Below, in pieces: positions 50,346-60,092 of a DNA stretch of 64,000 nt. The stretch lies in NCBI RefSeq assembly GCF_039542035.1, contig NZ_BAABHJ010000027.1, positions 62,001 through 126,000 of the forward strand, written 5' to 3'. Below the pieces are notes generated by a model. It was given only the letters and a program-made list of their open reading frames with translations, was not told where the DNA came from and made no database searches. The position numbers and the translations under genes were made by a program. Every line of letters starts with the position of its first letter. Within the stretch, counting starts at the first letter, position 1. The stretch is from Actinoallomurus liliacearum. Its GTDB lineage: Bacteria > Actinomycetota > Actinomycetes > Streptosporangiales > Streptosporangiaceae.

Positions 50346-51749
50346 GTGAGGACGCACAGTGCCGCCGTGGCGGGGGCCGCGGTGGTCGTGACCGCTTTCG
50401 GGCTCGCCGGGGCGGTCGCCGCGCCGGCCCACGCCTCGGCGCATCCGGCGAAGGCGGGCGACTTCAACGGCGACGGCCGACGCGACCTGGTGGTGGCGAG
50501 CCCCGGCGGCACGGTGGCCGGCGAGGAGGAGGCCGGTTTCGTCACCGTCGTCTACGGCGGCGCGTCGGGGCCGGACAAGGCCCGCCGCCAGACCCTCACC
50601 CAGGACAGCCCGGGGATCCCCGGCGCGCCCGCCGCCTACAACGCGTTCGGCGGCGCGGTCGCCTCCGCCGACTTCGACCGCGACGGGTACGCCGATCTCG
50701 CCGTGACGGTCGGGCGGCCGTGGCGGATCGTCATCGTCTACGGCGGCGCGAAGGGACTCACCAGCCGCACGACCGCGCTGTCGGGCCCGGGCGCGTGGAT
50801 CTCCCCGCACCTGGCCGTCGGGGACTTCGACCATGACGGCGGCACCGACCTGGCGTCCTCGGTGACGGGCGACACGAACGCCCTCGTCCTGTTCCGCGAC
50901 GTCCGCGACCAGCCCGTCACCGCGACCGCCTACCCCGTCCAGACGAAGGGCGACGAGGTCGACGCCATCAACCCGGTCGCGGGCGACTTCACCGGCGACG
51001 GGTACACCGACCTGGTCGTACTGGTGCGCAGCTCGATCGACGGCGAGCAGGTCGAGAGACGCGCCGAGCTCCGGCGCGGGTCGCCCGCCGGTCTCGGCGA
51101 GCCCACCGCGGTGGGCTCGGGCATCGGGCCGGTGGCGGTCGCCGGAGACGTCAACGGCGACGGCCGGGCGGACCTGGTCGCCGCCACCGGCGGGGGCGAC
51201 GGCGACCGCTCCGACCCGCCGGAGGGGATCCTCGTCTTCCTCGGCACCGCGTCGGGGCCGGGCTCGCCGAAGAAGTTCACCCAGGACACCGCCGGCGTTC
51301 CCGGCGTCTCCGAGCCGCGCGACGGCTGGGGCACGGTGCTCGCCGTCGGCGACGTCGACGGGGACCGGCGGGCCGACGTCGCGGTCGGCGCGCCCGGCGA
51401 GGACGTCGGCCGGGTGGCGGACGCCGGCGCGGTCACGATCCTGCGCGGCGCGGCCGGCGGCCTCACCGCCAAGGGCGCCCAGATCTTCGACCCGAACACC
51501 GCGCATGTACCGGGTGTCGCGGAGACCGCCGACGCCTTCGGCGGCGGGCTCTCGCTGGAAGACCTGTCGGGCGACGGCCGGGCCGACCTGACCGCCGGCG
51601 CCCCCGGCGAGAACGGCCAGGAGGGCGGCCTCTGGGTGCTGCGCGGCTCCCGGACCGGACTCACCACCACAAGCCTGCGCACCCTCACCCCGGCGGACCT
51701 GGGCGTCGCGAAGCGCCACGCGCAGCTGGGCCGCGTCCTGCTGCCCTGA
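50346..51749 (+). CDS. secreted FG-GAP/VCBS repeat protein (integrin-like propeller)
   Basis: This 467-residue protein has a signal peptide (MRTHSAAVAGAAVVVTAFGL, cleavage near AHASA). At least seven FG-GAP-type blades follow, each with a calcium-binding D-x-[ND]-x-DG pattern: GDFNGDGRRDLVVASPGG, ADFDRDGYADLAVT, GDFDHDGGTDLAS, GDFTGDGYTDLVVL, GDVNGDGRADLVAAT, GDVDGDRRADVAVGAPGE and EDLSGDGRADLTAGAPGE. It should fold as an extracellular beta-propeller. Actinomycetes encode many such proteins; roles in adhesion or enzyme scaffolding are not established. A strong terminator follows. Confidence 0.85.
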   Translation: MRTHSAAVAGAAVVVTAFGLAGAVAAPAHASAHPAKAGDFNGDGRRDLVVASPGGTVAGEEEAGFVTVVYGGASGPDKARRQTLTQDSPGIPGAPAAYNAFGGAVASADFDRDGYADLAVTVGRPWRIVIVYGGAKGLTSRTTALSGPGAWISPHLAVGDFDHDGGTDLASSVTGDTNALVLFRDVRDQPVTATAYPVQTKGDEVDAINPVAGDFTGDGYTDLVVLVRSSIDGEQVERRAELRRGSPAGLGEPTAVGSGIGPVAVAGDVNGDGRADLVAATGGGDGDRSDPPEGILVFLGTASGPGSPKKFTQDTAGVPGVSEPRDGWGTVLAVGDVDGDRRADVAVGAPGEDVGRVADAGAVTILRGAAGGLTAKGAQIFDPNTAHVPGVAETADAFGGGLSLEDLSGDGRADLTAGAPGENGQEGGLWVLRGSRTGLTTTSLRTLTPADLGVAKRHAQLGRVLLP

Positions 51750-51879
51750 GACCGCCGGTTCCCATGCCGCGCGGGACGCGCGGTCCCCTCGCGCCGAACC
51801 GGCCACCGTCCCCCGGCGAGAACCGCGGGCCGCCCCGGTCGGAACCACGCGCCGCCGGCCCGCTCCGCTGATCCGATCG

Positions 51880-51928
51880 ACGACGCCGCCCCCGTACGAC
51901 CGTCCGTGTCGTACGGGGGCGGCGTCGT
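51880..51928. terminator. very strong terminator, 21-bp perfect stem
   Basis: Arms 51880-51900 and 51908-51928 pair without mismatch around a 7-nt loop CGTCCGT, 130 bp after the FG-GAP gene. No other gene lies in the 359-bp stretch 51750-52108. The remainder is GC-rich DNA in which I see nothing further except a ribosome binding site for the next gene. Confidence 0.8.
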
Positions 51929-52108
51929 TCCGCGAGGGGAACGGCACCCGGACCGGTTCGCGGCGCGGGCCTACGCCGCCAACGAATTCCCGGGTATTCC
52001 GACGTTTCCGTTGACATCAGGCCCTCGACGCTCAATGCTCCGGGACGTACGCCCAAATTTTGCCCACCACGCCCACTATTCGGGCACCACAGGCTGGAGC
52101 GCGAGTTC

Positions 52109-52774
52109 TTGTCCGATTCACGGGAGCAGCGATCTTCCGGCGCCCCGGGGAACGACGCCGTGGCGGCCACGTCCGATCCCGGGAACGGACGCCGCCTGTC
52201 CGGATGGTGCGATCTCCCGGGCTCGCGCCTCGCGCCCTCCATCGCGCGGCGCTGGGTCGCGGCCATGCTGGACTCGTGGGACCTCGCGCTGCCCGCGGAC
52301 GACCGGGCGACGGTCGCGGAGCTGACCAGCGAGCTGGTGACCAACGCCGTCCAGCACGCGAACCCGGGCCCCGCGGGCGACCAGGAGATCCGGGTCAACG
52401 TCCGGGTCGCCTACGGCATGGTCTGGCTCACCGTCTGCGACCGGGACCCGACCCTGCCCGTGCGGCGGACGCCCGACTTCGTCGCCGAGTGCGGCCGCGG
52501 CCTGTTCCTGGTCGACGCCCAGGCCGACCAGTGGGGCTTCGTCCGGTACCACGGCGGCAAGTACGTCTGGTTCGGGATGAAGTACCCCGCCCGCGCCGGC
52601 CGGTCGACCGCCCGGCGCCCGGAGCTCATCGTCGCCGTCGCGCCCGAACCGCCCGTCGTGCCCGAGCCGTCTGTCTCGCCCGACCCGTCCGTACCGCCAT
52701 CGACAGAACAGGACCCGGTATGTCTCCCGTCGCCCTTCCCCATGCCCTCTGCGGCACCGGACCGCATCGGGTGA
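52109..52774 (+). CDS. HATPase_c-type anti-sigma factor (RsbW/SpoIIAB-like) with Pro-rich tail
   Basis: This 221-residue protein has LPGSRLAPSIARRWVAAMLD, the N-box VAELTSELVTNAVQHA (Glu and Asn for Mg-ATP), VRVAYGMVWLTVCDRDP as the G1 region, and GRGLFLVDAQADQWGF as the G2 region. These belong to the single-domain serine kinases that inhibit sigma factors. A 50-residue Pro/Val/Ser-rich tail follows the domain. The start is TTG 52109 with GGAG nine bases before it. The tail overlaps the next gene by 55 nt. Confidence 0.8.
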   Translation: MSDSREQRSSGAPGNDAVAATSDPGNGRRLSGWCDLPGSRLAPSIARRWVAAMLDSWDLALPADDRATVAELTSELVTNAVQHANPGPAGDQEIRVNVRVAYGMVWLTVCDRDPTLPVRRTPDFVAECGRGLFLVDAQADQWGFVRYHGGKYVWFGMKYPARAGRSTARRPELIVAVAPEPPVVPEPSVSPDPSVPPSTEQDPVCLPSPFPMPSAAPDRIG

Positions 52775-53484
52775 TCGCGCTGCACGGCTGGTTCGGCGAT
52801 CGCGACGCCTTCGCCAAGATCCGGCCGTACCTGAACGGGGAGGCGTTCACGTACGCGTTCCCGGACTACCGCGGCTACGGAGAGGCCCGGGACATCACCG
52901 GCGACTACACCCTCGCGGAGATCGCCGGCGACGTCATCACGCTGGCCGACAAGCTCGGCTGGGACGAGTTCTCGCTGGTCGGGCACTCGATGGGCGGGAC
53001 GGCGATGCAGCGGGTGATGCTGGACGCGCCCGGGCGGGTCCGCAGGATGGTCGGCGTCTCGCCGGTCCCCGCCTCCGGCGTCCCGTTCGACGAGCAGGGC
53101 TGGGCGCTGTTCTCCGGCGCGGCGGACGAGGCCGGGAACCGCCGGGCGATCATCGACTTCACGACGGGCGGCCGTCTCCCGGGCGCCTGGCTCGACGAGA
53201 TGGTGGACCACTCGCTGCGCGTCTCCACGGTCCCGGCGTTCCGCGCCTACCTGGACGCCTGGGCCCGTACCGACTTCCACGAGGAGGTGGTGGGCGACAC
53301 CACGCCGGTACTCGTCATCGCGGGCGCGCACGACCCGGCGCTGTCCGCCGACGTCATGCGGGGAACGTGGCTGGAGTGGTATCCCAACGCGCGACTGACG
53401 ACGTTCCAGGACGCCGGCCACTACGCGACGGACGAGACGCCGCTCGCGCTGGTGGCCGAGATCGAGGGCTTCCTGGCCGCCTGA
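52720..53484 (+). CDS. alpha/beta hydrolase
   Basis: This 254-residue enzyme has the oxyanion strand HRVIALHGWFGDRDAF, nucleophile elbow LVGHSMGGTAMQR (Ser about residue 93), acid in IAGAHDPALSADVM and His in FQDAGHYATDETP, a complete catalytic triad. It probably acts as an esterase or C-C hydrolase. AGGA lies six bases before the ATG, inside the 3' end of the preceding gene. The overlap of 55 nt and the same direction suggest cotranscription. The next gene is a P450. Confidence 0.85.
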   Translation: MSPVALPHALCGTGPHRVIALHGWFGDRDAFAKIRPYLNGEAFTYAFPDYRGYGEARDITGDYTLAEIAGDVITLADKLGWDEFSLVGHSMGGTAMQRVMLDAPGRVRRMVGVSPVPASGVPFDEQGWALFSGAADEAGNRRAIIDFTTGGRLPGAWLDEMVDHSLRVSTVPAFRAYLDAWARTDFHEEVVGDTTPVLVIAGAHDPALSADVMRGTWLEWYPNARLTTFQDAGHYATDETPLALVAEIEGFLAA

Positions 53485-53559
53485 GCGCCCTCCGGGCCAC
53501 CGATCCACCGGTCCACCGGCCGCCCGGAACGTTCCAGCCGTCCGAGGATCCAAGGGGAC

Positions 53560-54870
53560 ATGTTGCCGGCCGAAGAACGAGACACCACCGCCGTCCCGGC
53601 GAACCCCGCCGCGGATCTCGACGTGTTCGACCCGAACGTCTACGGGCGGGGTGTCCCGCACGAGACCTACCGCCGGCTCCGGGACGAGGACCCGGTGCAC
53701 TGGCAGGAGGAGTACGAGGTCGGCGGCTGGCCGGCCGGTCCGGGATTCTGGGCCGTGACCCGCCACGCCGACGTCGTCCGCGTGCTGCGCGGTCCCACCG
53801 AGTACAGCTCGTGGATCGGGGCGACGCAGATCCGCGACCCGGACCCGGCCGACCTGCCGTTCATCCGCCGCATGATGCTGAACCTCGACCCGCCGGAGCA
53901 CGGCCGGCTGCGGCGGATCGTGTCCAAGGTGTTCACGCCCCGCCGGGTCGAACGGTTCGCGACCGACATCGAGCGCCGGGCGCGCCGGCTCGTCGACGAC
54001 ATCGCCGAACGCGGCGAGTGCGACCTGCCGGTCGACGTCACCGACGACTACCCCATCCAGAACCTCGCCGACCTGCTCGGGATCCCCGAAGAGGACCGCG
54101 ACCGGATCCTGGGCTGGACCAACCGGGTGATCGGCTACCAGGACCCGGACCACGCCGAGGCCGCCCGCGGCCCGGACGGCAGGCCGGTGAACCCCCGGTC
54201 GCCCGCGATGCTGGCCGACATGTTCGAGTACGCGCACACGCTCGCCGACGCCAAGCGCCGGGATCCCTCGGACGACTTGATGACCGCGCTGGCGACCGCC
54301 GAGGTCGACGGCCGGCGCCTCAGCGATCCCGAACTCTCGATGTTCTTCTTTCTCCTGGTGATCGCCGGCAACGACACCGTACGGTCCGGCCTGCCGGGCG
54401 GGGTCATGGCGCTCCTCGACCACCCGGACCAGCACCGGCGGCTCCTCGATCAGCCGGAACTGCTCGACTCGGCGATCGACGAGATGCTGCGCTGGCATCC
54501 GCCCGTCCTCAGCTTCCGCCGCACCGCCGTTCGGGACACCGTGCTCGCGGGACGCCCGATCGCCGCCGGGGACAAGGTCGTCGTGTTCCATGCCTCCGCC
54601 AACCGCGACGAGCGGGCGTTCGCCGATCCGGAGCGGTTCGACGTCGCCCGGCGGGCGGGCGACCACGTGGCGTTCGGCGACGGCCCGCACGTGTGCCTCG
54701 GCGCGCACTTCGCCCGCCTGCAACTGCGGACCTTCTACCGCGAGTTCCTCTGGCGGCTGCCGGACCTGGAGCCCGCCGGGCCGCCCGTGCGGCTGGTGTC
54801 GAACTTCATCGCCGGGATCAAGCACCTGCCCGTCCGCTACACGCCCGTACGACGGAGCGACGCGCGATGA
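53560..54870 (+). CDS. cytochrome P450
   Basis: This 436-residue soluble P450 has the I-helix oxygen-activation motif LLVIAGNDTVRSGLPGG (about residues 264-280), the E-x-x-R of helix K in IDEMLRWHPPVLSFRR, and the haem loop VAFGDGPHVCLGAHFARLQL (F-x-x-G-x-H-x-C-x-G) with the thiolate Cys. The Asn-Asp in AGNDT is a common variant of AG-x-D/E-T. It resembles CYP families of actinobacteria acting on steroids, terpenes or fatty acids; the substrate is unknown. AAGGGG precedes the ATG. The IclR gene overlaps its stop by 4 nt, so it is likely regulated by that protein. Confidence 0.9.
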   Translation: MLPAEERDTTAVPANPAADLDVFDPNVYGRGVPHETYRRLRDEDPVHWQEEYEVGGWPAGPGFWAVTRHADVVRVLRGPTEYSSWIGATQIRDPDPADLPFIRRMMLNLDPPEHGRLRRIVSKVFTPRRVERFATDIERRARRLVDDIAERGECDLPVDVTDDYPIQNLADLLGIPEEDRDRILGWTNRVIGYQDPDHAEAARGPDGRPVNPRSPAMLADMFEYAHTLADAKRRDPSDDLMTALATAEVDGRRLSDPELSMFFFLLVIAGNDTVRSGLPGGVMALLDHPDQHRRLLDQPELLDSAIDEMLRWHPPVLSFRRTAVRDTVLAGRPIAAGDKVVVFHASANRDERAFADPERFDVARRAGDHVAFGDGPHVCLGAHFARLQLRTFYREFLWRLPDLEPAGPPVRLVSNFIAGIKHLPVRYTPVRRSDAR

Positions 54871-55640
54871 CCGACCGACCGCACCGCTCGGTGCCGCCCG
54901 GCCGCCCGCACACCGATACGCCGGCCTCCCCCGACGCCGGGTCGGCGTACCCCGGCACGGAGCCGCAGCCGTCCCCGGCCACCGGGTCGAAGACCATCGA
55001 CACCGGCCTGCGGCTCCTGGAGATCCTCCGGGACCATCCCGACGGCATGACGATCAGCGAGCTCGCCCGCGCCGCGGACGTGCACCGCAACGCCGTGGCC
55101 CGGCACCTGACCGCGCTGCGCAACCACCGCCTCGTCTTCCGGAGCGGAACGCGCTTCACGCTGGGGCTCGGCATCGTCGAACTCGGCGCCGCCGTACAGC
55201 ACCGGCTGCGCGCCGCCGCCGAGGGAGCACTCCAATCGCTGGCCGACGACTGCCGCGCGACGGCGTTCATCAGCGTCCTGGACGACGAGGAGGAGGTCGT
55301 CGTGCTGGCCGTCGCCGAGCCGCGGGACTCCGACTTCCATGTGGCGTACCGGGCGGGCAAGCGGCACGCCGTGGACCGTGGCGCGCCGGGAATCGCCATC
55401 CTCGCCGGCCGGCCGCCTCATCCGGACGAACGGCCGATCGTGGACGAGTCCCGCCGGGCCGGCTACGCGGTCACCGCCGGCGAGCTGCAGTCCGGCGCTT
55501 GGGGCGTCGCCGCGCCGATCGTCACGAGGGGGCGGCCCGCCCAGGCGAGCATCGGCGTGGTGAAGATCGGAGTGCAGGACGAGTCCTCGATCGCGCCGCG
55601 CGTCCTCACCGCGGCGAACGAGATCGCCCGCCTGCTCTGA
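54867..55640 (+). CDS. IclR-family transcriptional regulator
   Basis: This 257-residue protein begins with a 45-residue Pro/Thr-rich lead. The IclR winged helix follows (TIDTGLRLLEILRDHPDGMT, ISELARAADVHRNAVARHLT, LGLGIVELGAAVQHR), then a GAF-like effector domain (TAFISVLDDEEEVVVLAVAE, YRAGKRHAVDRGAPGIAILA). IclR proteins respond to small aromatic or carboxylic ligands. The ATG is coupled to the P450 gene by a 4-nt overlap. Confidence 0.85.
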   Translation: MTDRPHRSVPPGRPHTDTPASPDAGSAYPGTEPQPSPATGSKTIDTGLRLLEILRDHPDGMTISELARAADVHRNAVARHLTALRNHRLVFRSGTRFTLGLGIVELGAAVQHRLRAAAEGALQSLADDCRATAFISVLDDEEEVVVLAVAEPRDSDFHVAYRAGKRHAVDRGAPGIAILAGRPPHPDERPIVDESRRAGYAVTAGELQSGAWGVAAPIVTRGRPAQASIGVVKIGVQDESSIAPRVLTAANEIARLL

Positions 55641-55731
55641 CCGTCGGATCCCGGGCATCGCGCCTGCTCTGCCTCTCCGACCTGTGCCCGGATGAGGGCA
55701 CGACCGGAGGTCTGCGGTTATCGTGCCGCTC

Positions 55732-58700
55732 ATGCGCTTTGGGATGCTCGGCCCGCTGGCCGTGTGGGCCGACGAGGGACGGCCGGTGCCGGTGCCCGGG
55801 GCGAAGGTACGGGCGCTGCTGGCCGATCTGCTGGTGCACGCGGGACGGCCCGTCCCCGCCGACCGGCTGATCGACGACCTGTGGGGCGACCGGCTGCCCG
55901 GCAATCCCGCCGGCGCGCTGTCGGCCAAGGTCTCCCAGCTGCGGCGGGTCCTGGAGGACGCCGAGCCGGGAGCGCGCACCCTGGTGGTCTCCCGTCCGGC
56001 GGGATACCTCATCGCGGTCGACGACGACCGGCTGGACGCGCACCGGTTCAGGACCCTGACCCGCCGGGCGCGTACGGTCGCCGAGCCCGCCGAGACGGCG
56101 GCGGCCCTGGCCGACGCGCTGGCGCTGTGGCGGGGCCCGGCGCTCGCCGACTTCGCCGACGAGGCGTTCGCGCAGGCGACCGCCGCCCGGCTGACGGAGC
56201 AGTGGCTCACCGCGCTGGAGGACCACGCCGAGGTCCGGCTCGCCCTCGGCGAGCACGGCGCGCTCGTCGGCGAGCTCGGCGACATGCTGACCGCGCATCC
56301 GCTCCGGGAGCGCCTCCGCGCCGCGCACATGCGCGCCCTGTACCGCGGCGGGCGGCAGACCGAGGCCCTGGAGAGCTACGAGCGGCTGCGCGCCGAACTC
56401 GCCGACGAGCTGGGCCTGGATCCCGGTCCGGACCTGGTCGCCCTGCGCCAGGCGATCCTCGAGCACGACCCCGCCCTGGAGGCGCCGCAGCCCCCGAGCG
56501 CCGGCGCCTCGCGCCGGCCGCGGACCAACCTGCACGCGCCGGCCACCGAGCTGATCGGCCGCGACGAGGCCCTCGCGGCGGTGCGCGCCCGGCTGGCCAC
56601 CGACCGGCTGGTCACGCTCACCGGGCCGGGCGGCGTCGGGAAGACGCGGCTGGCGCTCGAGGCCGCCGGCCGGCTGGTCGACGACTTCGCCGACGGCGCG
56701 TGGCTCGTGGAGCTGGCGGGCGTGTCCGGGCCGTCGGGGACCGCGCTCGAGGCGGCGGACGCACTGGCCGACGTGGTGCTGCGCGCGCTCGACATCCGGG
56801 ACGCCGCGGGCGAGGGGCGCCCCGTCGCGCCGGTCGACCGGCTCGCCGACGCGCTCTCGGCGCAGCGGCTGCTCCTGGTGCTGGACAACTGCGAGCACCT
56901 GATCGAGCCGGTGGCCGAGCTGACCGACCGGCTGCTGCGGGCGGTGCCCGGCCTGCGCGTCCTCGCCACGAGCCGCGAGCCGATCGGGCTGACCGGCGAG
57001 GTCGTGTGGAGCGTGCCGCCGCTGCGGATCCCCGCGCGGGCCGACGAGGCGGATCCGGCCGCGCTCGCGGAGTTCAGCGCGGTGCGGTTCTTCGTCGACC
57101 GGGCGACGGCGGCGGCGCGCGGGTTCCGGCTGGACGCGGAGACCGCGCCGGCCGTCGCCGTGCTCTGCCGGCGGCTGGACGGCATCCCGCTCGCCCTGGA
57201 GCTGGCCGCGACGAGGATGCGGGCCCTGGGCGTGCACGGCCTGGTCGCCCGGCTCGACGACCGGTTCCGGCTGCTGGCCACCGGCCACCGGGGCGCGCCA
57301 CAGCGACAGCGGACCCTCATGGCGATGATCGACTGGAGCTGGGAACTGCTGTCCGACCCGGAGCGTACGGTCCTGCGCCGGCTCGCCGTCCACGCGGACG
57401 GCTGCGCGCTGGAGGCCGCCGAGGCCGTCTGCTCCGGACCCGACCTGCCCGCCGAGGAGGTGCTCGACCTGCTCGTGCGCCTCGTCGACCGGTCGCTCGT
57501 CGTCATGGCCGAGGACGGCGACGACGGGCCGCGCTACCGCCTGCTCGAGTCCGTGGCCGCCTACTGCGCCGACCGGCTCGCGGAGGCGGGCGAGCACGAG
57601 CGGGTACGCCGCCGGCACCGTCGCCACCACACGGAGCTGGCCGAGCGCGCCGAGCCGTACCTCTACGGGCCCGACCAGGCCCGATGGCTGGACGTCCTCG
57701 ACGCCGAGGCGGCCAACCTGCGGGCCGCGCTCGACGGCGCGGTGACCGACCGGGACGCCGAGGCGGCGCTGCGCCTCGTCAACGCGCTGGCGTGGTACTG
57801 GTTCCTGCGCGGCAGGCTGACCGAGGCGCGGCGGTCCCTCGAGGCTGCCCTCGCGCTCGACCATCCCGGCCGTGCGCGGCCGCACCGCGCCAGGGCCCTG
57901 GCGTGGCGTGCCGGCCTGGCCCTGCTGCAGGGCGACCGGACCGACTGGGCCGCCCGCAGGGCGGCGGCGCTGGAGCTGTTCACGACCGACGACGACCCGG
58001 CGGTGACGGCCCGGGCGCAGTGGTTCCTGGCCTTCACCGCCGGCGAGGTCGAGGATCCCGCCGCGGGCGAGGAACTGCTCGACCGGGCCCTCACCGGCTT
58101 CGACGCGGCCGGCGACCGGTGGGGGCGGGCGGCCGCGCTCATCCTCAAGGCGAAGTACGCGCACGCCCGGGGCGAACTCGCGGTGCTGGAAGGCGAGGCC
58201 GAACGGGCGGCGCGCCTCTTCACCGGGCTCGGTGACCGCTGGGGGCAACTGCAGGCCGCCGAGTGGCTCGGCGCCCTGGCCGAGCTGACCGGCGACCACG
58301 AGCGGGCGGAGCGGTTGCAGCGGCGGGGCCTGGCCGCGGCCGAGGAACTGCGGCTCTGGCCGGACGTCGCCGTACGGCTCGCCTGGCTCGGCTGGACCGC
58401 GATGATGCGCGGCGCGTACCCGTCGGCACGCGAGTACGGGCGGCGGGCGCTGCGGCTCGCCCTCGAACAGGGCCACCAGCCGGCCGCCGTGTTCGCGCGG
58501 ACCACACTGGGCTACACGGCCCTGCGCGAGGGCGACCTCGACGTCGCCGAGGAGCACCTGGAGACCCTGCTGCGCGCGGTGCCCCGGGACGACCCCGACG
58601 CCGTGCCGCCGCTGCACCTGCCGATGCTGCAGACGGGCCTCGGCTTCGTGGCCGAGCACCGGGGCGACGCGGCCACGGCCCTGGCGTTCCACCGGGACGC

Positions 58701-59043
58701 CCTGGCCGCCGCGCTGCGGATGGGCGCGCCCCGCGACACGGCGGGGGCCCTCGAAGGCGCCGCCGGCGCGCTCTGCCTCTCCGGCGACCCCGCCCGGGCC
58801 GCCCGCCTGCTGGGCACGGCGGCCGCGCTCCGCCGGTCCTCCGGGCTGACCGCCGGCCCCGCCGAACGCGACCACGTCGACCGCGCCACGGCCCGGGTCC
58901 GCGCCGCGCTCCCGGAGGCGGAGTTCGCCGCCGCGTACGCCGAGGGCGGTTCCGCGTCCCCGGCCGACTGCCTGGAAGAGGTCGCCCGGCTGACCGAAGC
59001 CGTACGCGGCTTGGCGCGGTGGCCGTCGAGGCGAGGCGGCTGA
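55732..59043 (+). CDS. AfsR/SARP-type regulator with BTAD, NB-ARC-like ATPase and TPR domains
   Basis: This 1103-residue multidomain activator has an OmpR-like DNA-binding domain at residues 1-95 (AKVRALLADLLVHAGRPVPA, AGALSAKVSQLRRVLE). The BTAD domain covers about 96-245 (DAHRFRTLTRRARTVAEPAE, QTEALESYERLRAELADELG). A STAND ATPase lies at about 270-560, with Walker A LTGPGGVGKTRLAL, Walker B LLLVLDNCEHLIEP and RVLATSREPIGL. TPR-like helices run to the end. Such proteins switch on secondary metabolism or stress genes. ATG 55732 is preferred to GTG 55723. The long open frame on the opposite strand is a composition artefact. Confidence 0.9.
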   Translation: MRFGMLGPLAVWADEGRPVPVPGAKVRALLADLLVHAGRPVPADRLIDDLWGDRLPGNPAGALSAKVSQLRRVLEDAEPGARTLVVSRPAGYLIAVDDDRLDAHRFRTLTRRARTVAEPAETAAALADALALWRGPALADFADEAFAQATAARLTEQWLTALEDHAEVRLALGEHGALVGELGDMLTAHPLRERLRAAHMRALYRGGRQTEALESYERLRAELADELGLDPGPDLVALRQAILEHDPALEAPQPPSAGASRRPRTNLHAPATELIGRDEALAAVRARLATDRLVTLTGPGGVGKTRLALEAAGRLVDDFADGAWLVELAGVSGPSGTALEAADALADVVLRALDIRDAAGEGRPVAPVDRLADALSAQRLLLVLDNCEHLIEPVAELTDRLLRAVPGLRVLATSREPIGLTGEVVWSVPPLRIPARADEADPAALAEFSAVRFFVDRATAAARGFRLDAETAPAVAVLCRRLDGIPLALELAATRMRALGVHGLVARLDDRFRLLATGHRGAPQRQRTLMAMIDWSWELLSDPERTVLRRLAVHADGCALEAAEAVCSGPDLPAEEVLDLLVRLVDRSLVVMAEDGDDGPRYRLLESVAAYCADRLAEAGEHERVRRRHRRHHTELAERAEPYLYGPDQARWLDVLDAEAANLRAALDGAVTDRDAEAALRLVNALAWYWFLRGRLTEARRSLEAALALDHPGRARPHRARALAWRAGLALLQGDRTDWAARRAAALELFTTDDDPAVTARAQWFLAFTAGEVEDPAAGEELLDRALTGFDAAGDRWGRAAALILKAKYAHARGELAVLEGEAERAARLFTGLGDRWGQLQAAEWLGALAELTGDHERAERLQRRGLAAAEELRLWPDVAVRLAWLGWTAMMRGAYPSAREYGRRALRLALEQGHQPAAVFARTTLGYTALREGDLDVAEEHLETLLRAVPRDDPDAVPPLHLPMLQTGLGFVAEHRGDAATALAFHRDALAAALRMGAPRDTAGALEGAAGALCLSGDPARAARLLGTAAALRRSSGLTAGPAERDHVDRATARVRAALPEAEFAAAYAEGGSASPADCLEEVARLTEAVRGLARWPSRRGG

Positions 59044-59095
59044 GCGCGGTTGACGTCGCGGCGAAGCGGGCCGTGCGCGGCTGAGCGCGGTGGGT

Positions 59096-59923
59096 TCAGG
59101 CGGGCCGGGCCGGCGTGGGCCGGTGGGCGTGGCCGAGCAGGGCCAGCGCGCGTGCGGTCTCGGTCGCGGTGAACGGCAGGCCGGGCCGGTGCAGCCGGAC
59201 CCGGTCGCCGGTCGGAGTCGTGAGGGACAGCGTCTCCCGTTCGGCCCGGCCGGCCCGGTCGCCCGTGTCCGGGAGGAGACGGGCCTCCAGCAGAGCCGCC
59301 AGAGCGACCGGCAGCCGATGCGGGTCCTCGCCGGCCCAGGACGCCAGCAGGAGCGCGCGGGTGACCGGATCGACGAGTTCCCGCACGGTGGCCGGGCGGA
59401 CCCGCACCGACCGGCCGCCCGCCGCGGTGAGCGCGTCGACCAGCGTGGGCGCGGTGACGGGCTCCGGCAGTTGGACGTGAAGTTCGTCGATGGTTCCGTC
59501 GGTGTCGGGCTGGGTGCTCAGCGACAGGATGTTGCCGCCGAGCGCGGCGGTGGCGGCGGCCAGCGCCGCGAGTTGTCCCGGCGTCTCGCGCACCCGCGCC
59601 CGTACCCGCCACAGCCGCGCCGTCGGCAGAGCGGCCTCCGGCGCGGGGCCGGCCCGCGAGGGCGACGGGCGCCCGTGGTGGTCACGCCGGTGGGTCAGCC
59701 AGATGTGCGCCGACACGATGACGCAGAGGACACCGCCGAGCACGACGAGCATGAGGGCGCCGGACCGGCGATGGCCCAGCGCCGTGGAGAACAGGTGCGC
59801 GATGCCCGCCGCCACGAACAGCGCCGCGAACTCGACGGCCTCCCGCCGCCAGGCACGTCTGCCGTGACCGTGGGAGGCACCGACGCGGTCGGTCGATCGG
59901 CCGTTCCTGATCTTCAATCCCAT
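59096..59923 (-). CDS. membrane protein with an ACT-like domain
   Basis: This 275-residue protein has two membrane segments (FAALFVAAGIAHLFSTALG and ALMLVVLGGVLCVIVSAHIW, about residues 32-75). A cytosolic ACT-like domain follows: ARLWRVRARVRETPGQLAAL, AAATAALGGNILSLSTQPD, TIDELHVQLPEPVT. The remainder is a GNAT-free alpha/beta tail (LLEARLLPDTGDRAG). ACT domains bind amino acids; the combination with membrane segments is known in a few actinobacterial proteins without defined function. It converges with the AfsR-like gene. Confidence 0.7.
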   Translation of the reverse strand: MGLKIRNGRSTDRVGASHGHGRRAWRREAVEFAALFVAAGIAHLFSTALGHRRSGALMLVVLGGVLCVIVSAHIWLTHRRDHHGRPSPSRAGPAPEAALPTARLWRVRARVRETPGQLAALAAATAALGGNILSLSTQPDTDGTIDELHVQLPEPVTAPTLVDALTAAGGRSVRVRPATVRELVDPVTRALLLASWAGEDPHRLPVALAALLEARLLPDTGDRAGRAERETLSLTTPTGDRVRLHRPGLPFTATETARALALLGHAHRPTPARPA

Positions 59924-60092
59924 GGGGGCCACTCTGCGGAACCCGCGTTGCGCCCTGCGGTCGGCGCCGTGACGTCCAGGTAACCGAGCAGCCCTTTCCG
60001 TAAAACCCGGACGAAGCGGGATCGATGACAGCGACGACAACAGTGCCTTACCGTGGGTGTCAGCGGATCGGCGACCCGGGGAGCGATGAGCG

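Noticed and set aside
50262..51947. 561-codon minus-strand frame opposite the FG-GAP gene
   Set aside because: It is the antisense of calcium-loop repeats; no start signal or domain.
52411..54825. 804-codon minus-strand frame opposite the hydrolase and P450 genes
   Set aside because: Composition artefact; it contradicts two genes with full catalytic motifs.
55606..58875. Open frame of over 1000 codons on the minus strand opposite the AfsR-like gene
   Set aside because: It mirrors a real gene in GC-rich DNA, has Arg/Gly/Pro-heavy text with no domain, and the plus-strand protein has complete BTAD and ATPase motifs.
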